DNA from: CAZIRF01 sp964541755 | GTDB taxonomy: Bacteria; Spirochaetota; Spirochaetia; Treponematales; Breznakiellaceae | Length of the DNA: 64,000 nt | Assembly: GCA_964541755.1 (NCBI GenBank) | Contig: CAZIRF010000012.1 | Span: 1 to 64,000 of the forward strand | Reading direction: 5' to 3' | Shown: piece after piece, positions 51,949 to 60,492 of the stretch | Numbering within the stretch: the first letter of the stretch is position 1 | Layout of the letters: every line of letters begins with the position of its first letter | Made by a program: the position numbers and the translations under genes | The notes under the pieces: generated by a model | What the model was told of the DNA's origin: nothing | What the model saw: only the letters and a program-made list of their open reading frames with translations | Databases searched by the model: none

Positions 51949-53226
51949 TTACTGGTACTTTTTGAAGACGACGACGCCGTTGTGGCCGCCGAAGCCCAGG
52001 GAACCCGATGCTGCCACATTGATGGTGCCATACTGGACCGTGTTGGGTACGTAGTCGAGGTCGCAGTCGGGGTCGGGGTTCTCGAGGTTTATGGTGGGGG
52101 GGAAGAAACCCTCATTGATGGCGAGGATGGAGGCGACCGCCTCGATGGCCCCGGCACCGGCAATGCAGTGGCCGGTCATGCCCTTGGTCGAGGAAACCTT
52201 CATCTTGTACGCATGGTCGCCGAATGCGGTCTTGATCATCTTGGTCTCGGTGGGGTCGTTGATCTCGGTCGAGGTGCCGTGGGCGTTGTAGTACTGGACC
52301 TCTTCGGGCTTTACGCCGGCGTCCTCGAGGGCCATGGTGATGGCACGGGCCCCGCCGTCTCCACTGGGATCCGGCGCGGTTATGTGGTAGGCATCGGCAC
52401 TTACGCCGTAGCCGGCGAACTCTGCCAAAATGGTTGCGCCGCGGGCCTTGGCGTGTTCTTCGGTCTCGAGGACGAGCATGGCGGCACCCTCGCCCATGAC
52501 AAAGCCGTCGCGGTCCTTGTCGAAGGGACGGCTGGCCTTTTCGGGGCAGTCGTTGTACTTGCTCGAGAGGGCCTTGATCATCTGGAAGCCGGCAATGGCG
52601 AAGGGGGTGATGGCGGCCTCGGTGCCGCCGGCGATGGCTACATCGCAGCGACCGGCGCGCAGGAGGTCGAGGGCCTGACCAAGGGCGTCGGTCCCCGAGG
52701 CGCAGGCGGTAACCTGGGTAAGCGCCGGGCCCTTGGTCCCGAAGACCATGGAGATGTTTCCGGCAGCTTCATTGTTGATGAGCATGGGGACGGTGAGCGG
52801 CGGCAGGCGGCGCGGCCCGGCGGTCAAGAGCTTGCGGAAGCCCTCATCGACAATCTCCCATCCGCCGATACCGTTACCCACGATAGTGGCGGTGCGTTCC
52901 GGCTTGCTGGAGACGACAAGCTTTGAAGGGTCCTCCTCGCTGGGGGCGAGGAGCTTTGCCTGTTCAAGAGCCTGTTTTGAGGCGGCCACCGCGAACTGGG
53001 TAAAGCGGGCCATCTTGCGCGCATCCTTCTTTTCCATCCAAGTCGATGCCTGGAAGTCCTTGACCGTCGCGCAGACTTTGACGTCAAAATCGCTGGTGTC
53101 AAACTGATCGATATTGCACACGCCGCAGGTCCCCGCCTTGAGGGCGGCAGAAAACTCTTCGACACTCTTTCCGATAGGGCTGATAACGCCCATGCCGGTT
53201 ACGACTATTCGCTTCTTCATATTCAT
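51949..53226 (-). CDS. fabF: 3-oxoacyl-ACP synthase II FabF
   Basis: A 425-residue condensing enzyme. The catalytic triad is visible: Cys in VTACASGTDALGQAL, His in YNAHGTSTEINDPTE and His in KGMTGHCIAGAGAIEA. The start is ATG 53226 or the second ATG at 53220; both share the AGGAG site. It elongates acyl-ACP with malonyl-ACP. It lies 10 bases after fabG. Confidence 0.95.
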   Translation of the reverse strand: MNMKKRIVVTGMGVISPIGKSVEEFSAALKAGTCGVCNIDQFDTSDFDVKVCATVKDFQASTWMEKKDARKMARFTQFAVAASKQALEQAKLLAPSEEDPSKLVVSSKPERTATIVGNGIGGWEIVDEGFRKLLTAGPRRLPPLTVPMLINNEAAGNISMVFGTKGPALTQVTACASGTDALGQALDLLRAGRCDVAIAGGTEAAITPFAIAGFQMIKALSSKYNDCPEKASRPFDKDRDGFVMGEGAAMLVLETEEHAKARGATILAEFAGYGVSADAYHITAPDPSGDGGARAITMALEDAGVKPEEVQYYNAHGTSTEINDPTETKMIKTAFGDHAYKMKVSSTKGMTGHCIAGAGAIEAVASILAINEGFFPPTINLENPDPDCDLDYVPNTVQYGTINVAASGSLGFGGHNGVVVFKKYQ

Positions 53227-53236
53227 AAGCTCCTGA

Positions 53237-53971
53237 TTAGATGAAGAGTCCGCCGTCTACGGGCAGGACCTGGCCGGTGATGTAGGTGGACATGTCGCTT
53301 GCGAGGAAGAGGGCCGCATTCGCGATGTCTTCCCCCGTGCCCATCCTTTTGAGGGGAATGCTCGCGACGTAGTTTTCGCGAGCCGCCTCGGGGATCTTGT
53401 CGGTCATGTCGGTGGCGATGAAGCCCGGGGCGATGGCGTTGACGCGCACCCCGCGGCTGGCCACTTCCTGGGCGAGGCTCTTCGTTACACCGATAAGCCC
53501 CGCCTTGCTTGCGGCATAGTTGGCCTGGCCGCCGTTGCCGTGGATGCCGATAACGCTCGACATGTTGATGATCGAGCCCGATTTGCGGCGGATCATCTCG
53601 CGGGCGACGGCGCGCGCAATGATGAAGCCGGCGGTAAGGTTGACATCGATGACCTTGCGGAAGTCTTCGAGGCTCATGCGGAAGGAGAGCCCGTCCTTGG
53701 TTATGCCGGCGTTGTTGACCAGTACGTCGAAGCCGCCGGATTCCTTCCAGGCGCCCTCGACCATGGCCTCGACCTTTTCAAGGTCGCCCAGGTCGGCGCT
53801 TATCCAGTGGAGCTTGCCCCCGCTGGCCGCGATGCGCTCTGCGAGGTCGGCGGGCTCTTTGGTCCCGACGCCCCAGACCTCTGCGCCCTCGGCGAGGAAG
53901 CGGTCTGCGATGGCCCGGCCGATGCCGCGGCTTGCGCCCGTAACAAGGGCTTTGCGGTTTTCAAGAAGCAT
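53237..53971 (-). CDS. fabG: 3-oxoacyl-ACP reductase FabG
   Basis: A 244-residue short-chain dehydrogenase. It has the cofactor motif ALVTGASRGIGRAIA, NNAGITKDGLSFRM, the catalytic Ser-Tyr-Lys set (INMSSVIGIHGNGGQANYAASKAG) and the C-terminal VLPVDGGLFI. It overlaps the end of fabD by 11 bases. Confidence 0.95.
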   Translation of the reverse strand: MLLENRKALVTGASRGIGRAIADRFLAEGAEVWGVGTKEPADLAERIAASGGKLHWISADLGDLEKVEAMVEGAWKESGGFDVLVNNAGITKDGLSFRMSLEDFRKVIDVNLTAGFIIARAVAREMIRRKSGSIINMSSVIGIHGNGGQANYAASKAGLIGVTKSLAQEVASRGVRVNAIAPGFIATDMTDKIPEAARENYVASIPLKRMGTGEDIANAALFLASDMSTYITGQVLPVDGGLFI

Positions 53972-54938
53972 GGTTTCCTCCAGTGAGTGCGTCGATATCG
54001 GCGCAGGTCCCCGCCGCCTGACAGGGGATCGAGGGGTTTGCGTCCTTCCAGAGTCCCTGGAGGACCTTTCCCGGCCCCACTTCGAGGGCCAGGGCGGCGT
54101 CTGTGCCCATCAAGGTGGCGATTGCCGCTTCTTCATCGGTCCATCGGACGCCTTCTGTAATTTGGCGCAGGGCGAATTGTTTCGCCTCGGCACCCGTCTG
54201 TATCTGTTTTCCGCTTACATTCGAGAAGAGGGGAATCGAAGGATTATCAAAGCTGATAGTTTCCAGAGCCGCTTGGAACATTTCTGCGGCAGCGGCAATA
54301 AGGGGGGAGTGGAAGGGGCCGGCTACCTTGAGGCGGATAACCCGCTTGGCCCCGGCTTCCTTGAAGCGCCCTTCACAGGCGGCGAGGGCCTTTCCGGTCC
54401 CGGAGACAACGACCTGACCCGCCGCATTGAGGTTTGCCGCATACAGGTCCTCAAGGCCCTCTTCTTTCCAGCGGGCGATGAGCTCTTCGACGCGTGCCGG
54501 AGCAAGGCCCAGTACGGCTGCCATGCCGGGGGCCTCGCCGTCGCCGCTCTGTGCGAGGGCATCGGCCGCGTCCTGCATGGCCCGGCCGCGGGCAGCGACG
54601 AGCTTCATGCAGTCTTCAAAACTGATGACCCGGGCAGTGCAAAGGGCGGCATATTCGCCCAAGCTGTGGCCGGCACAGGCCGCCGGAACAAAGCCGCGCT
54701 CTTCGAGAAGGGCTGCCGCCGCAAGATTTGCGAGGGTAATGGCCGGCTGGGCCACATCCGTGCGCTTGAGGGTCTCGGCATCGGCATTCGTCAGGAGATC
54801 GACGTAATTGGTGCCGGTAACGGCCTGGGCGCGCTCGAAGAGCGTCCGTACCGCGGGGCTCGCCGCGTGGAGGTCCATCGCCATCCCGGGGGCCTGGGAG
54901 CCCTGGCCGGGGAAGAGGAATATCAGTTTTTCTACCAT
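53961..54938 (-). CDS. fabD: Malonyl-CoA:ACP transacylase FabD
   Basis: A 325-residue transacylase that loads malonyl groups onto acyl carrier protein. The N-terminus is IFLFPGQGSQAPGMAMDL, the nucleophile Ser sits in CAGHSLGEYAALCTA, the partner His in VAGPFHSPLI, and the substrate Arg in the VAARGRAMQDA region. It overlaps fabH by 7 bases. It contains a copy of the longer form of the dispersed motif A (near 54243-54265, minus strand). Confidence 0.95.
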   Translation of the reverse strand: MVEKLIFLFPGQGSQAPGMAMDLHAASPAVRTLFERAQAVTGTNYVDLLTNADAETLKRTDVAQPAITLANLAAAALLEERGFVPAACAGHSLGEYAALCTARVISFEDCMKLVAARGRAMQDAADALAQSGDGEAPGMAAVLGLAPARVEELIARWKEEGLEDLYAANLNAAGQVVVSGTGKALAACEGRFKEAGAKRVIRLKVAGPFHSPLIAAAAEMFQAALETISFDNPSIPLFSNVSGKQIQTGAEAKQFALRQITEGVRWTDEEAAIATLMGTDAALALEVGPGKVLQGLWKDANPSIPCQAAGTCADIDALTGGNHAS

Positions 54939-55960
54939 ACGAAGAGGTTCCCCGCGTAGGTAAGGCCCGCCCCGAAGCCGACGGTAAGGACCAAATCGCC
55001 CTTCTTGAGCTTGCCGGCCCGGACGACCTCGTCAAGGGCGATGGGGATGGATGCGGCCGAGGTGTTCGCGTATTCCTCGATGTTGAGGTAGAACTTTTCT
55101 TCGGGAATACCAAGGCGCTTGGCGGCCGCCTGTACGATGCGGGCGTTGGCCTGGTGGGGGATTATGAGGGCGAGGTCTTCAAACCCGACGCCCTCTTCTT
55201 CGAGGAGTTGTTTGATGGTGTCGGTCACGGCGCGGACGGCGAAGTTGTAGACGGCGCGTCCATTCATCTCCAGGTGGGGCGGGGTGTCGATTACCTCCCC
55301 TTTTTTGAAGGGCTTGCGCGAGCCTCCCCGTTCCATTTTGAGGTGGTCTGCGCCGTTGCCCTCGGCGCCCAAAATGGAGCGCAGGAGTCCCCGTTTGCCG
55401 GGGCCTTCGCTCGGGGCATCTGTCTTTTCGAGGATGACCGCGCCGGCCCCGTCGCCAAAGAGGACGCAGGTGCCGCGGTCTTCCCAGTTGGTAATGCGGG
55501 AGAGAATTTCCGCCCCCAGGACGAGGGCCCGTTTGCGGCCCTTGCCCATGGTAAGGATGCCTGCGGCGGTCTCCATGGCGTAGACAAAACCGGTACAGCC
55601 GGCGGCGACGTCAACTGCCCCCGCGCGCTGGGCGCCAAGCCGGTCCTGGACGATGCAGGCCGTCGAGGGGAAGCCGTTGAAGTCCGGGGTGGCCGTCCCG
55701 ATGATGATGACGTCGAGGCTCATGGCGGCTTCTTCAATGGAAGCGGCATGGCCGCTTTCGACGAGGGCCTCCAGGGCGCGCATTGAGGCTTCATACGAGA
55801 GGTCACTCGTCGCGGTATCGTCATCGGCCAAGTGGCGAGAGCCGATGCCGGTGTGTGAGCGAATCCATTCGTCGGAGGTATCTATTCGGGTGGCGAGGTC
55901 GTCGTTTGTAACCCGGTTGGCCGGAACGGCCCGCCCGGTGGCAATTATTTCTATGGCCAT
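54932..55960 (-). CDS. fabH: 3-oxoacyl-ACP synthase III FabH
   Basis: A 342-residue initiating condensing enzyme that joins acetyl-CoA with malonyl-ACP. The start at 55960 has AAAGGA upstream and begins IEIIATGRAVPANRVTN; the frame is open further up. The catalytic Cys is in VAAGCTGFVYAME, His in LIIPHQANARI and Asn in EEYANTSAASIP. It heads fabH-D-G-F-Z-V-accB-C-D-A. No acpP, plsX or regulator gene is in the operon. Confidence 0.95.
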   Translation of the reverse strand: MAIEIIATGRAVPANRVTNDDLATRIDTSDEWIRSHTGIGSRHLADDDTATSDLSYEASMRALEALVESGHAASIEEAAMSLDVIIIGTATPDFNGFPSTACIVQDRLGAQRAGAVDVAAGCTGFVYAMETAAGILTMGKGRKRALVLGAEILSRITNWEDRGTCVLFGDGAGAVILEKTDAPSEGPGKRGLLRSILGAEGNGADHLKMERGGSRKPFKKGEVIDTPPHLEMNGRAVYNFAVRAVTDTIKQLLEEEGVGFEDLALIIPHQANARIVQAAAKRLGIPEEKFYLNIEEYANTSAASIPIALDEVVRAGKLKKGDLVLTVGFGAGLTYAGNLFVW

Positions 55961-56009
55961 GGCGTTTCCTTTATGACAAAGTGTATCAAAAGTGTCATAC
56001 TGACGCCCA

Positions 56010-56037
56010 AGAATACCATTTGACGCCAAAAAGTCAA
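56010..56037 (-). promoter_or_regulatory. Promoter of the fab-acc operon with direct repeats
   Basis: Leftwards, TTGACT (56037-56032), a 16-base spacer and TATTCT (56015-56010). Two direct repeats (TTTGGCGTCA at 56021-56030 and TTGGGCGTCA at 56001-56010) overlap the spacer and the start region, a plausible repressor site. Confidence 0.5.
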
Positions 56038-56147
56038 TACGGCTGGACACTGGCAAAACCCGCTGTGGCCCGAAGCGCTTCCATAAGCTCTGGCCAAAAC
56101 CAGTTCGCCGGACTGGCATACCGGAAAAAATGGCGCTGTCATTTGAG

Positions 56148-56180
56148 ACTCTTTCAAAACGCGGTGAGTTTTGAAAGAGT
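56148..56180. repeat. Perfect 13-bp inverted repeat
   Basis: ACTCTTTCAAAAC, a 7-base loop, then GTTTTGAAAGAGT. It is the first of four inverted repeats in the 456-base gap between fabH and trxA, which holds no supported gene. Confidence 0.7.
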
Positions 56181-56198
56181 ACCCATGAATGAATAGTG

Positions 56199-56247
56199 GC
56201 GAATAAAGCACATATCTTTATATAGTATAACTATGTGCTTTGTTCGC
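56199..56247. repeat. Near-perfect 16-bp inverted repeat
   Basis: GCGAATAAAGCACATA and TATGTGCTTTGTTCGC pair with one mismatch around a 17-base AT-rich loop. Confidence 0.7.
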
Positions 56248-56251
56248 TTAA

Positions 56252-56289
56252 GGGGAAATTCAAAAATAACCGATTGTTGAAATATCCCC
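56252..56289. repeat. Imperfect inverted repeat related to the trxA leader stem
   Basis: GGGGAAATTCAAAAAT and ATTGTTGAAATATCCCC pair with mismatches and one bulge around ACCG-like loop bases. The TTCAAAAAT half is shared with the perfect stem at 56345-56383. Confidence 0.5.
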
Positions 56290-56296
56290 ATTTGCC

Positions 56297-56325
56297 TTGT
56301 GGATCGGTCTTTGGTATTCTATATT
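56297..56325 (+). promoter_or_regulatory. Promoter of trxA
   Basis: TTGTGG (56297-56302), a 17-base spacer and TATATT (56320-56325). Transcription would start near 56332, placing the perfect stem at 56345 in the leader. Confidence 0.55.
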
Positions 56326-56344
56326 AAAGAAACGCCAATATAGT

Positions 56345-56383
56345 GAGGCAATTTCAAAAATGAACGATTTTTGAAATTGCCTC
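56345..56383 (+). promoter_or_regulatory. Perfect 17-bp stem in the trxA leader
   Basis: GAGGCAATTTCAAAAAT, loop GAACG, then ATTTTTGAAATTGCCTC. It ends about 20 bases before the trxA ribosome site. No T-tract follows, so it may control mRNA stability, or be an operator. Confidence 0.6.
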
Positions 56384-56416
56384 CAGCGAATGTCATATTT
56401 TTACGAGGAGTAGCCA

Positions 56417-56737
56417 ATGAGTGCAGAGTTGCATTTGACCGCTGAAAATTTTGATGAAGAAGTAATCAAATCCGATGTCCCGGTTCTCGTGGACTTCTAT
56501 GCTGATTGGTGCATGCCCTGCAAGATGTTGGCGCCCCTCGTGGTCCAGCTGGCCGATGATTTCGAAGGCCGGGTCAAGGTTGGCAAACTCAATGTCGATG
56601 ATGCCCCCGCCATCGCCGAAAAATACAACGTCATATCCATTCCTACCATTATGGTATTCAAGGATGGCGAGCTTGTTCGGCAAAAGGTAGGGGCCCTTCC
56701 CAAGGGAGAGCTCGAAAAGCTTGTGACAGACCTCTAA
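56417..56737 (+). CDS. trxA: Thioredoxin with CMPC active site
   Basis: A 106-residue thioredoxin, the general cytoplasmic disulfide reductant. The fold is complete: VLVDFYADWCMPCKMLAP, KLNVDDAPAIAEKYNV, the cis-Pro in ISIPTIMVF, and GALPKGELEKLV. The active site reads WCMPC where nearly all thioredoxins have WCGPC; a Met here should shift the redox potential. The ATG has a GAGGAG site. It is followed by a classic terminator, so it is a single-gene unit. It could be the electron donor for the thioredoxin-type ArsC in this window. Confidence 0.93.
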   Translation: MSAELHLTAENFDEEVIKSDVPVLVDFYADWCMPCKMLAPLVVQLADDFEGRVKVGKLNVDDAPAIAEKYNVISIPTIMVFKDGELVRQKVGALPKGELEKLVTDL

Positions 56738-56807
56738 ATTGGGGAAGAAAATTTTTTTTCTTGAAACCGGCTTGTTGCCGGGACAAGAGCTATCTCTGAT
56801 AGTTTCC

Positions 56808-56842
56808 GGCCCCGCAGACCTAGCGTTTGCGGGGCCTTTTTT
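56808..56842 (+). terminator. Intrinsic terminator of trxA
   Basis: GGCCCCGCAGAC pairs with GTTTGCGGGGCC around a 5-base loop and is followed by TTTTTT. The convergent lipoprotein gene ends at its foot. Confidence 0.9.
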
Positions 56843-57857
56843 ATGGATTGTAACGGCTGTTGCTGTTTGGCAATCCGGGGCTCGTTCCGCTGGTATCGCA
56901 GACATACCAATCGGATGCGCTGTCGCTGTCCTCGCGGCTTTCGTCGCGATTGATGGTCCTGGTGAGTGTTGCTCCATTTGATGAAGCCGCGTCTTGCGGC
57001 ATGATCGTGCCCTCTTGGGCCTTCCATGCGCCATTTGCCCCAAGCCAGTGGGTCCCTTCTTCGAGATCCGGCTGTTTCCATTCCTCCCCGACATAGTCGC
57101 AGACGAGGAGTGCATCCAGGATGCCCCCGTCCTGATCGACGATGGCCATGAAGTCGTTCTTCCGGGTGAGCTTGGTCGTTCCTTCAACCCAAAAATCGCG
57201 TGCTGTATCACAGGCGTCCCGGCCGGGGCTTTCATCGAGGGCACCAATTTCCTGTATCCATCCAGCCTCCATGCTGCGAAGGTGGACGACGATGTACTCG
57301 CCGCTTTGGACTTCGCAGGGCGGAAAGGTGAAAAGCGGGGTATTGATGCCCGAGCTCGTATTGTGAATGGCGACTCCTCCAAGATTGCCGTCGCAGAGGG
57401 CTTTTATTTCCAGAAATTCGGCCCTGGGCTTGGAGTACTCCGTGCGCAGCTCCGTGATAAGGAGGTCGGGTATGCGTTCGTTGCGGCCGCACACGGAGCT
57501 GACGACCGACAGGCTGTTACCATGGCGATCTGTTGCTTCCATACCAATCGTGTAGCGCACTCCGGCTTCCAACGGGGAGGAGAAGACTATCAGTATTGAT
57601 TCTTCGTCTTCATTTTCCGTGAGCGCTTCGCCCAGGTCCGGCTCGCTGTATATGGAATCGACGCTGACTTCTTTTGAAAAACAGGCTTCGACGCGTCGGG
57701 CATCCAGGGCTTGAAGGTTTTCAAAGGAAGGGGGGATGGACACGGTTGTCCAGATTTCTTCGATGGGGGCTTCCGGAAGACAGGCACAGGCGGTGCTTGC
57801 CGCAGCAATGGCCAAGGCTAGGCGCCGGGGCTGATTTTTGGAGGGACGTGTGTTCAA
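56841..57857 (-). CDS. Lipoprotein with a lamin-tail-like domain
   Basis: A 338-residue protein. I place the start at the TTG at 57857, because AAAGGAG lies 8 bases upstream; an ATG at 57881 lies before that site. The N-terminus is a lipoprotein signal (Arg-rich start, hydrophobic core, ASTACAC with the lipobox Cys). Residues about 120-330 begin DLLITELRTEYSKPRAEFLEIKAL and continue GGVAIHN and SGEYIVVHL, which resembles a lamin-tail/LTD beta-sandwich, and many cysteines could form disulfides. Such domains bind surfaces or nucleic acid in exported bacterial proteins. Function unknown; the domain call is moderate. Confidence 0.6.
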   Translation of the reverse strand: MNTRPSKNQPRRLALAIAAASTACACLPEAPIEEIWTTVSIPPSFENLQALDARRVEACFSKEVSVDSIYSEPDLGEALTENEDEESILIVFSSPLEAGVRYTIGMEATDRHGNSLSVVSSVCGRNERIPDLLITELRTEYSKPRAEFLEIKALCDGNLGGVAIHNTSSGINTPLFTFPPCEVQSGEYIVVHLRSMEAGWIQEIGALDESPGRDACDTARDFWVEGTTKLTRKNDFMAIVDQDGGILDALLVCDYVGEEWKQPDLEEGTHWLGANGAWKAQEGTIMPQDAASSNGATLTRTINRDESREDSDSASDWYVCDTSGTSPGLPNSNSRYNP

Positions 57858-57942
57858 GATGATCGCTCCTTTTGCGTACAACGTGCCGGGGCGTCGTCGT
57901 CGCAGTTCTTCGGTGTGTAAAACCGGTACGGAGCGGGATAGG

Positions 57943-57971
57943 GGAAAAAACGCCGTTTTGGATAAAAACGG
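57943..57971 (-). terminator. Intrinsic terminator of the DUF2259-like gene
   Basis: Read leftwards, CGCCGTTTT and AAAACGGCG form the stem and a run of six T follows (57948-57943). It lies 16 bases past the gene's stop. Confidence 0.85.
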
Positions 57972-57986
57972 CGGTATTTTTCGGGT

Positions 57987-58685
57987 TTAGAGGCGGAGGG
58001 TTTCTACCATGTAGCGGATAGCGGGGCCATTGGCCGTTTCATGCCATTGCTCGATGACGAAAATGAGGGCATTTCCCTGTGGCGCAGCCATGACTTGACG
58101 GATGCGGTAGGCACTGATCCCCGCGCGCTTGAGATCCGGGGTGCCGACACTGTATCGCGTTTCTTTTCCATTTTTGTCGAAACGGACAAAATCTATGAAG
58201 AAGGAGGAGCGGCAATTGGGGCCCTTGCCCTCGAGCCAGGGAATGAGGCGGGCGCTGTAGCGTGAGCCATCGTCGAAATCGCGGAACTCTATGTAGGATT
58301 CGTGTGTATTGCGGGCATTCTCGTCTTCTATGGCCAGGTAGAGGAGCTGCCCTTGATGGGTGTGGTCGATTCGGTTCTTTTTGGCAAGCGCGGTATTCTC
58401 TGCGATGAGGCTCTGCAAAGCGCCTGAGCCATCTTGCCCGGCGACGATGGCCACATCGCTCTTCCAGATCTTTTTACCACCGGATACCCAGTTGTTTTTG
58501 ATGACATCGACAACATAGAGCTCTGCCCAGGGGGTGAGGCTGTTGGATTGAATTCCGTACTGGCCGAACATGTAGCGGCTGCCATCGGGGGAAAACCCGA
58601 GGTCTGCGAAGACTGCGCTGTCGCCGGCCCACAGGGGAAAACTGGCCAGGACAAGGGCTAAACACAGGGCATATCGTTTGGGCAT
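57987..58685 (-). CDS. Secreted protein resembling DUF2259
   Basis: A 232-residue protein with a signal peptide (MPKRYALCLALVLASFPLWA). The mature part begins GDSAVFADLGFSPDGSRYMFGQYG, a beta-rich, propeller-like start that I associate with the DUF2259 family of predicted secreted proteins found in spirochaetes. Other segments are ELYVVDVIKNNWV and a C-terminal VIEQWHETANGPAIRYMVET. It has no lipobox, so it should be periplasmic or secreted. It is a single-gene unit with its own terminator. Function unknown. Confidence 0.65.
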   Translation of the reverse strand: MPKRYALCLALVLASFPLWAGDSAVFADLGFSPDGSRYMFGQYGIQSNSLTPWAELYVVDVIKNNWVSGGKKIWKSDVAIVAGQDGSGALQSLIAENTALAKKNRIDHTHQGQLLYLAIEDENARNTHESYIEFRDFDDGSRYSARLIPWLEGKGPNCRSSFFIDFVRFDKNGKETRYSVGTPDLKRAGISAYRIRQVMAAPQGNALIFVIEQWHETANGPAIRYMVETLRL

Positions 58686-58823
58686 ATGGCTCCTCCCCTG
58701 TCATTATCGGCAGCTAATTCATTGGCTTGAGGGGACCTCGAAAAACAAGGCTGATTTTTGGAGGCTCCCTCGAGTGTTTCGCTGCTTCTTGTAGCTTGTG
58801 TTTTCGTAGAGTATGATGCTTTC

Positions 58824-59657
58824 ATGACAGTCACGGCACGCAACCGGGTAATAGTTTTATTGTTCGCCATCACCATACCCCTGATGGTTCTCCTGGCCCT
58901 GAGGGGAACTGCCATCCTGGCCGGGTTGGAGGCCTTTTCTACATCCGGGGTCATTCGCTCGCGTGGCCTTTTTCAACTTTTCGGGGGATTTTTCTTTTCC
59001 CGCTCGGCTCTCGCTGTTTTACTGTCTGTCTTGTTCTTTCTTCTTTATTCTGCCATCGCTCAAATAAACTTGTACTGGCATTTTGAAAAGACCCCGGTCC
59101 CGGAGGTCTTCTACCTGTCACTGTTTTTGGGCTCTCTTGCTCCCGAGGCTTTGCGCGGAATCTTTCTGGCTTCTTTTTCCCAGCCTCTGTCCATGGCGTG
59201 GGCACTCGTCCTGGGGCGGGTGTTGATTTTTTCCCGCATGTTCGGCCTTTTTTCATTCCTGGCGGCGAGTCTTGTCGCCTGTAACCAGGATTTTCGCAAG
59301 CATGGGCGCAGCAGTTTTGCCATCGTGGGGGTGTCGCTCTTGCTCTCTTCGGGGTTCCCGCTCGATACACTGTCCTGGTTGTCAAATGCAAGCCCGATGC
59401 CTCTGTTTGGAGACATCCTCTTTATTATAGAAGTTGCCATTTCCCTCCTCTCTTGTTTGAGTTTTCTCGCGGCGTCGTTTATCCGGGAGGCGCCGGAATT
59501 GCGTTCACTTTCGCTTATGGCACTAATGATTGTCTTGGGTCGTGATGCCCTGATGAATGGAGATAGTTATCTTTCTTTTGGCTTTGGAGCCCTGTTACTC
59601 GCTGTCGGATTTCTATATATGGTGCGACGGATACACCGCTATTACTTGTGGATTTGA
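58824..59657 (+). CDS. Polytopic membrane protein of unknown function
   Basis: A 277-residue hydrophobic protein with roughly seven membrane segments. The ATG at 58824 precedes MTVTARNRVIVLLFAITIPLM; an upstream frame extension is possible and no strong ribosome site is visible. Short loops contain HFEKTPVPEVFYL, CNQDFRKHGR and FIREAPELR. I recognise no family motif. It ends 15 bases from the convergent polyprenol kinase-like gene. Confidence 0.6.
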   Translation: MTVTARNRVIVLLFAITIPLMVLLALRGTAILAGLEAFSTSGVIRSRGLFQLFGGFFFSRSALAVLLSVLFFLLYSAIAQINLYWHFEKTPVPEVFYLSLFLGSLAPEALRGIFLASFSQPLSMAWALVLGRVLIFSRMFGLFSFLAASLVACNQDFRKHGRSSFAIVGVSLLLSSGFPLDTLSWLSNASPMPLFGDILFIIEVAISLLSCLSFLAASFIREAPELRSLSLMALMIVLGRDALMNGDSYLSFGFGALLLAVGFLYMVRRIHRYYLWI

Positions 59658-59672
59658 AAACGGCTGCTTGTT

Positions 59673-60320
59673 TTAGTTGAGGCCGAACAGGGCGAGCAGT
59701 TCTATGACAAAACCTGCGGTGACGGGTAAAATAAGGTTGTCGTAGTCCTTGAGCGGGAGGGCCTCCACAAAGGTGGCGGCAGCGGCGACCACGAGGGCGA
59801 CTGGCAGGGAAAAGTCCAGTAAACAGACGACAACAAGAACTATGGAAAAACAAGCGAGGGAGCCTTCAATACTCTTGCCGTTTAGAAAGGCGGGACGAAG
59901 CCGTCCCAAGTGTCGACCCACGAGGCTGGCCAGGCCGTCTCCGAAAGCGAGGGTGTAAATAGCCACCGAAGCGGCGGGATCCGGGTAAAAGACGAGGGCC
60001 AGAAGGGCTCCCAAGCCCAAGGTTACCGGCCCCAGGACAAAATGTCCCTGATCCCGTTCGCGCGAGGCTCTTTCGGTTATGCCGGAAATGAATGGTATAT
60101 GGTAGCCATTGAGGCGCAAGGTTTCGCAGAGCGTGTAGAAGGCAATCCCGTAGACGAGAAGCAAAGCCGTCAAGGAGCGGTCCTGTTTGGCCAGAATCGG
60201 TACCAGCGCTATGAGAAAGTGAATCCCCTTGCGCAGGAATTCAGTCTGCAGGCTGGTTGCCTTTGGACGGGAAATGGGGGACGTAAGGGCGTACGGTCTT
60301 GTCATTGTTTTCTCGATCAT
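59673..60320 (-). CDS. Dolichol/phytol kinase-like (CTP-dependent diacylglycerol/polyprenol kinase family)
   Basis: A 215-residue membrane protein with about six segments. Family motifs are visible: RKGIHFLIALVP, FGDGLASLVGRHLGR, NGKSIEGSLACF and EALPLKDYDNLILPV. Relatives phosphorylate dolichol, phytol or diacylglycerol, usually with CTP; spirochaetes often carry one. The start may be ATG 60320 or ATG 60305. The lipid substrate is not known. Confidence 0.75.
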   Translation of the reverse strand: MIEKTMTRPYALTSPISRPKATSLQTEFLRKGIHFLIALVPILAKQDRSLTALLLVYGIAFYTLCETLRLNGYHIPFISGITERASRERDQGHFVLGPVTLGLGALLALVFYPDPAASVAIYTLAFGDGLASLVGRHLGRLRPAFLNGKSIEGSLACFSIVLVVVCLLDFSLPVALVVAAAATFVEALPLKDYDNLILPVTAGFVIELLALFGLN

Positions 60321-60492
60321 GGCTTTTGTTTAGCAAAAACCGTGCCTTAATTGATTGCTGTGAATAAATGTTTTTAACTTATTTTATTATAATGAAATAT
60401 TAAAAATCCTTGCCGGTGGAAGGGGGCTGTTTATTGGTATGTGTGCATTTTTTCATACAGTTCAAATGGTAAATGTACTACCCTGTGTTGTA

